DNA of 64,000 bases from Leadbettera azotonutricia ZAS-9. Lineage in GTDB: Bacteria; Spirochaetota; Spirochaetia; Treponematales; Breznakiellaceae. The notes below the pieces were generated by a model. That model did no database searches. It saw only the letters and a list, made by a program, of their open reading frames with translations, and was not told the DNA's origin. The stretch covers positions 2,595,389 to 2,659,388 of the forward strand of contig NC_015577.1 in assembly GCF_000214355.1 (NCBI RefSeq), written 5' to 3'. Positions 63,360 through 64,000 of the stretch are shown here, piece by piece. The first letter of the stretch is position 1. Each line of letters opens with the position of its first letter. Position numbers and translations under genes: made by a program.

Positions 63360-64000
63360 CGCATGACCCCCGGGTGATGGCAGAAGACCTTGCGCCCGCC
63401 TTCGCCTTCAACGCAGGGCGGGGGCTCAACACAGGCTTTGTCCGCAAGGGAACAGCGGGGGGCAAAGGGGCAGCCGGAAACAGGATCATAAAGCCTCGGG
63501 GGGAAGCCGGGGATAACAGGCAGAACATGGCCGCGCTTCCTGCGGGGTATGCAATCGATAAGGGCGCGGCTGTACGGGTGGGCAGCCCCTTCTATGAGGG
63601 CGCGGGCAGGGGCGGTTTCGACAACCCTGCCTGAATACATCACCGACACTGTGTCGCAGATTTCCGCGACCACCGAAAAATTGTGGGTTATGAGCAATAC
63701 GGAAAGGGACAGCTCCTTCTGCAGCTCCCGCAAAAGATCCAGGGCCTGGGCCTGTATCGTTACATCCAGGGCGGTCGTGGGCTCATCGGCGATGATCAAT
63801 TGCGGCTCGCAGCTGACCGCCTGGGCAATCATGATGCGCTGCTGCATGCCCCCGGAAAGCTCAAAGGGATACTGGGTTTCAACGCCCCGGTGCAGACCGA
63901 CCCGTTCAAGAAGATAGCGCATGCGGTTCTTCCGCTCTTCAGGAGACAAAAAAGAATGGTTCGCCATGGCTTCTTCTATCTGCCTGCCCACAGGCACAAG
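63356..64000 (-). CDS. peptide ABC transporter ATPase (DppD/OppD-like), 5' end beyond window
   Basis: At least 214 residues are visible, from within the middle of the cassette: signature LSGGMQQRIMIAQAV, LIIADEPTTALD, H-loop LLITHNFSV and cysteine cluster CPFAPRCSLADKAC. The Walker A region and start codon are outside the window. The transporter's permeases should lie further upstream. It is the first of three visible genes of this operon. Confidence 0.92.
   Translation of the reverse strand, partial: LVPVGRQIEEAMANHSFLSPEERKNRMRYLLERVGLHRGVETQYPFELSGGMQQRIMIAQAVSCEPQLIIADEPTTALDVTIQAQALDLLRELQKELSLSVLLITHNFSVVAEICDTVSVMYSGRVVETAPARALIEGAAHPYSRALIDCIPRRKRGHVLPVIPGFPPRLYDPVSGCPFAPRCSLADKACVEPPPCVEGEGGRKVFCHHPGVMR

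Noticed and set aside
1-64000. CRISPR array or complete insertion sequence
   Set aside because: No regularly spaced repeats with unique spacers and no transposase gene with inverted ends were seen.

Overview
The window is most likely a chromosomal segment of a spirochaete, probably a Treponema close to the termite-gut species. This is an inference. The supporting signs are a BMP/PnrA-type nucleoside uptake system, a spirochaete-style PilZ protein, a PEGA-domain envelope protein, many lipoproteins with Treponema-like lipoboxes, glycan-directed hydrolases and a NifX-like FeMo-cofactor-binding protein. Genes are densely packed, with frequent 4-11 nt overlaps and mostly clear Shine-Dalgarno sites.

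Layout. 1-11070 is a signalling block: three hybrid histidine kinases (two ending in an HPt domain), a FIST-domain sensor, a diacylglycerol-kinase-like protein and a PAS-only protein. 11106-16963 lies between tRNA-Val and tRNA-Cys. It holds a sugar isomerase, a flavodoxin plus U32 peptidase pair, the ribosome-repair pair prfH-rtcB with a strong promoter and a 20-codon leader ORF, and a broken HigBA-like toxin-antitoxin remnant. 17010-28684 carries deoD and a nucleoside ABC transporter whose BMP lipoprotein lies about 6 kb away, across an oppositely oriented oligopeptide transporter operon (oppABCDF).

28858-46177 is envelope-rich: a 1357-residue repeat protein with an OmpA end, lipoproteins, a PEGA/beta-barrel protein, an alpha-L-rhamnosidase, a GH73-type glucosaminidase, PilZ and TPR proteins. 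It also contains metNIQ and radC. 46203-54558 has lon, a DUF4143 ATPase, a PNPOx protein, cysK and a patatin-type Vd autotransporter whose signal peptide is out of frame at a T7 tract, then a NifX-like gene. 54568-64000 has a GH39-like lipoprotein, small envelope proteins, an Rpn-type nuclease, tRNA-Pro and tRNA-Asp, an M18 aminopeptidase and a second peptide ABC transporter cut by the window end.

How the genes work together: several loci import nutrients (nucleosides, peptides, methionine) and feed matching enzymes (DeoD, M18 aminopeptidase, CysK). metN and cysK share an exact 12-bp motif just downstream of their promoters, which suggests one sulphur regulon. The hybrid kinases and FIST protein look like a multistep phosphorelay whose final output regulator is not in the window. 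No CRISPR array, complete insertion sequence, rRNA or replication origin was seen.
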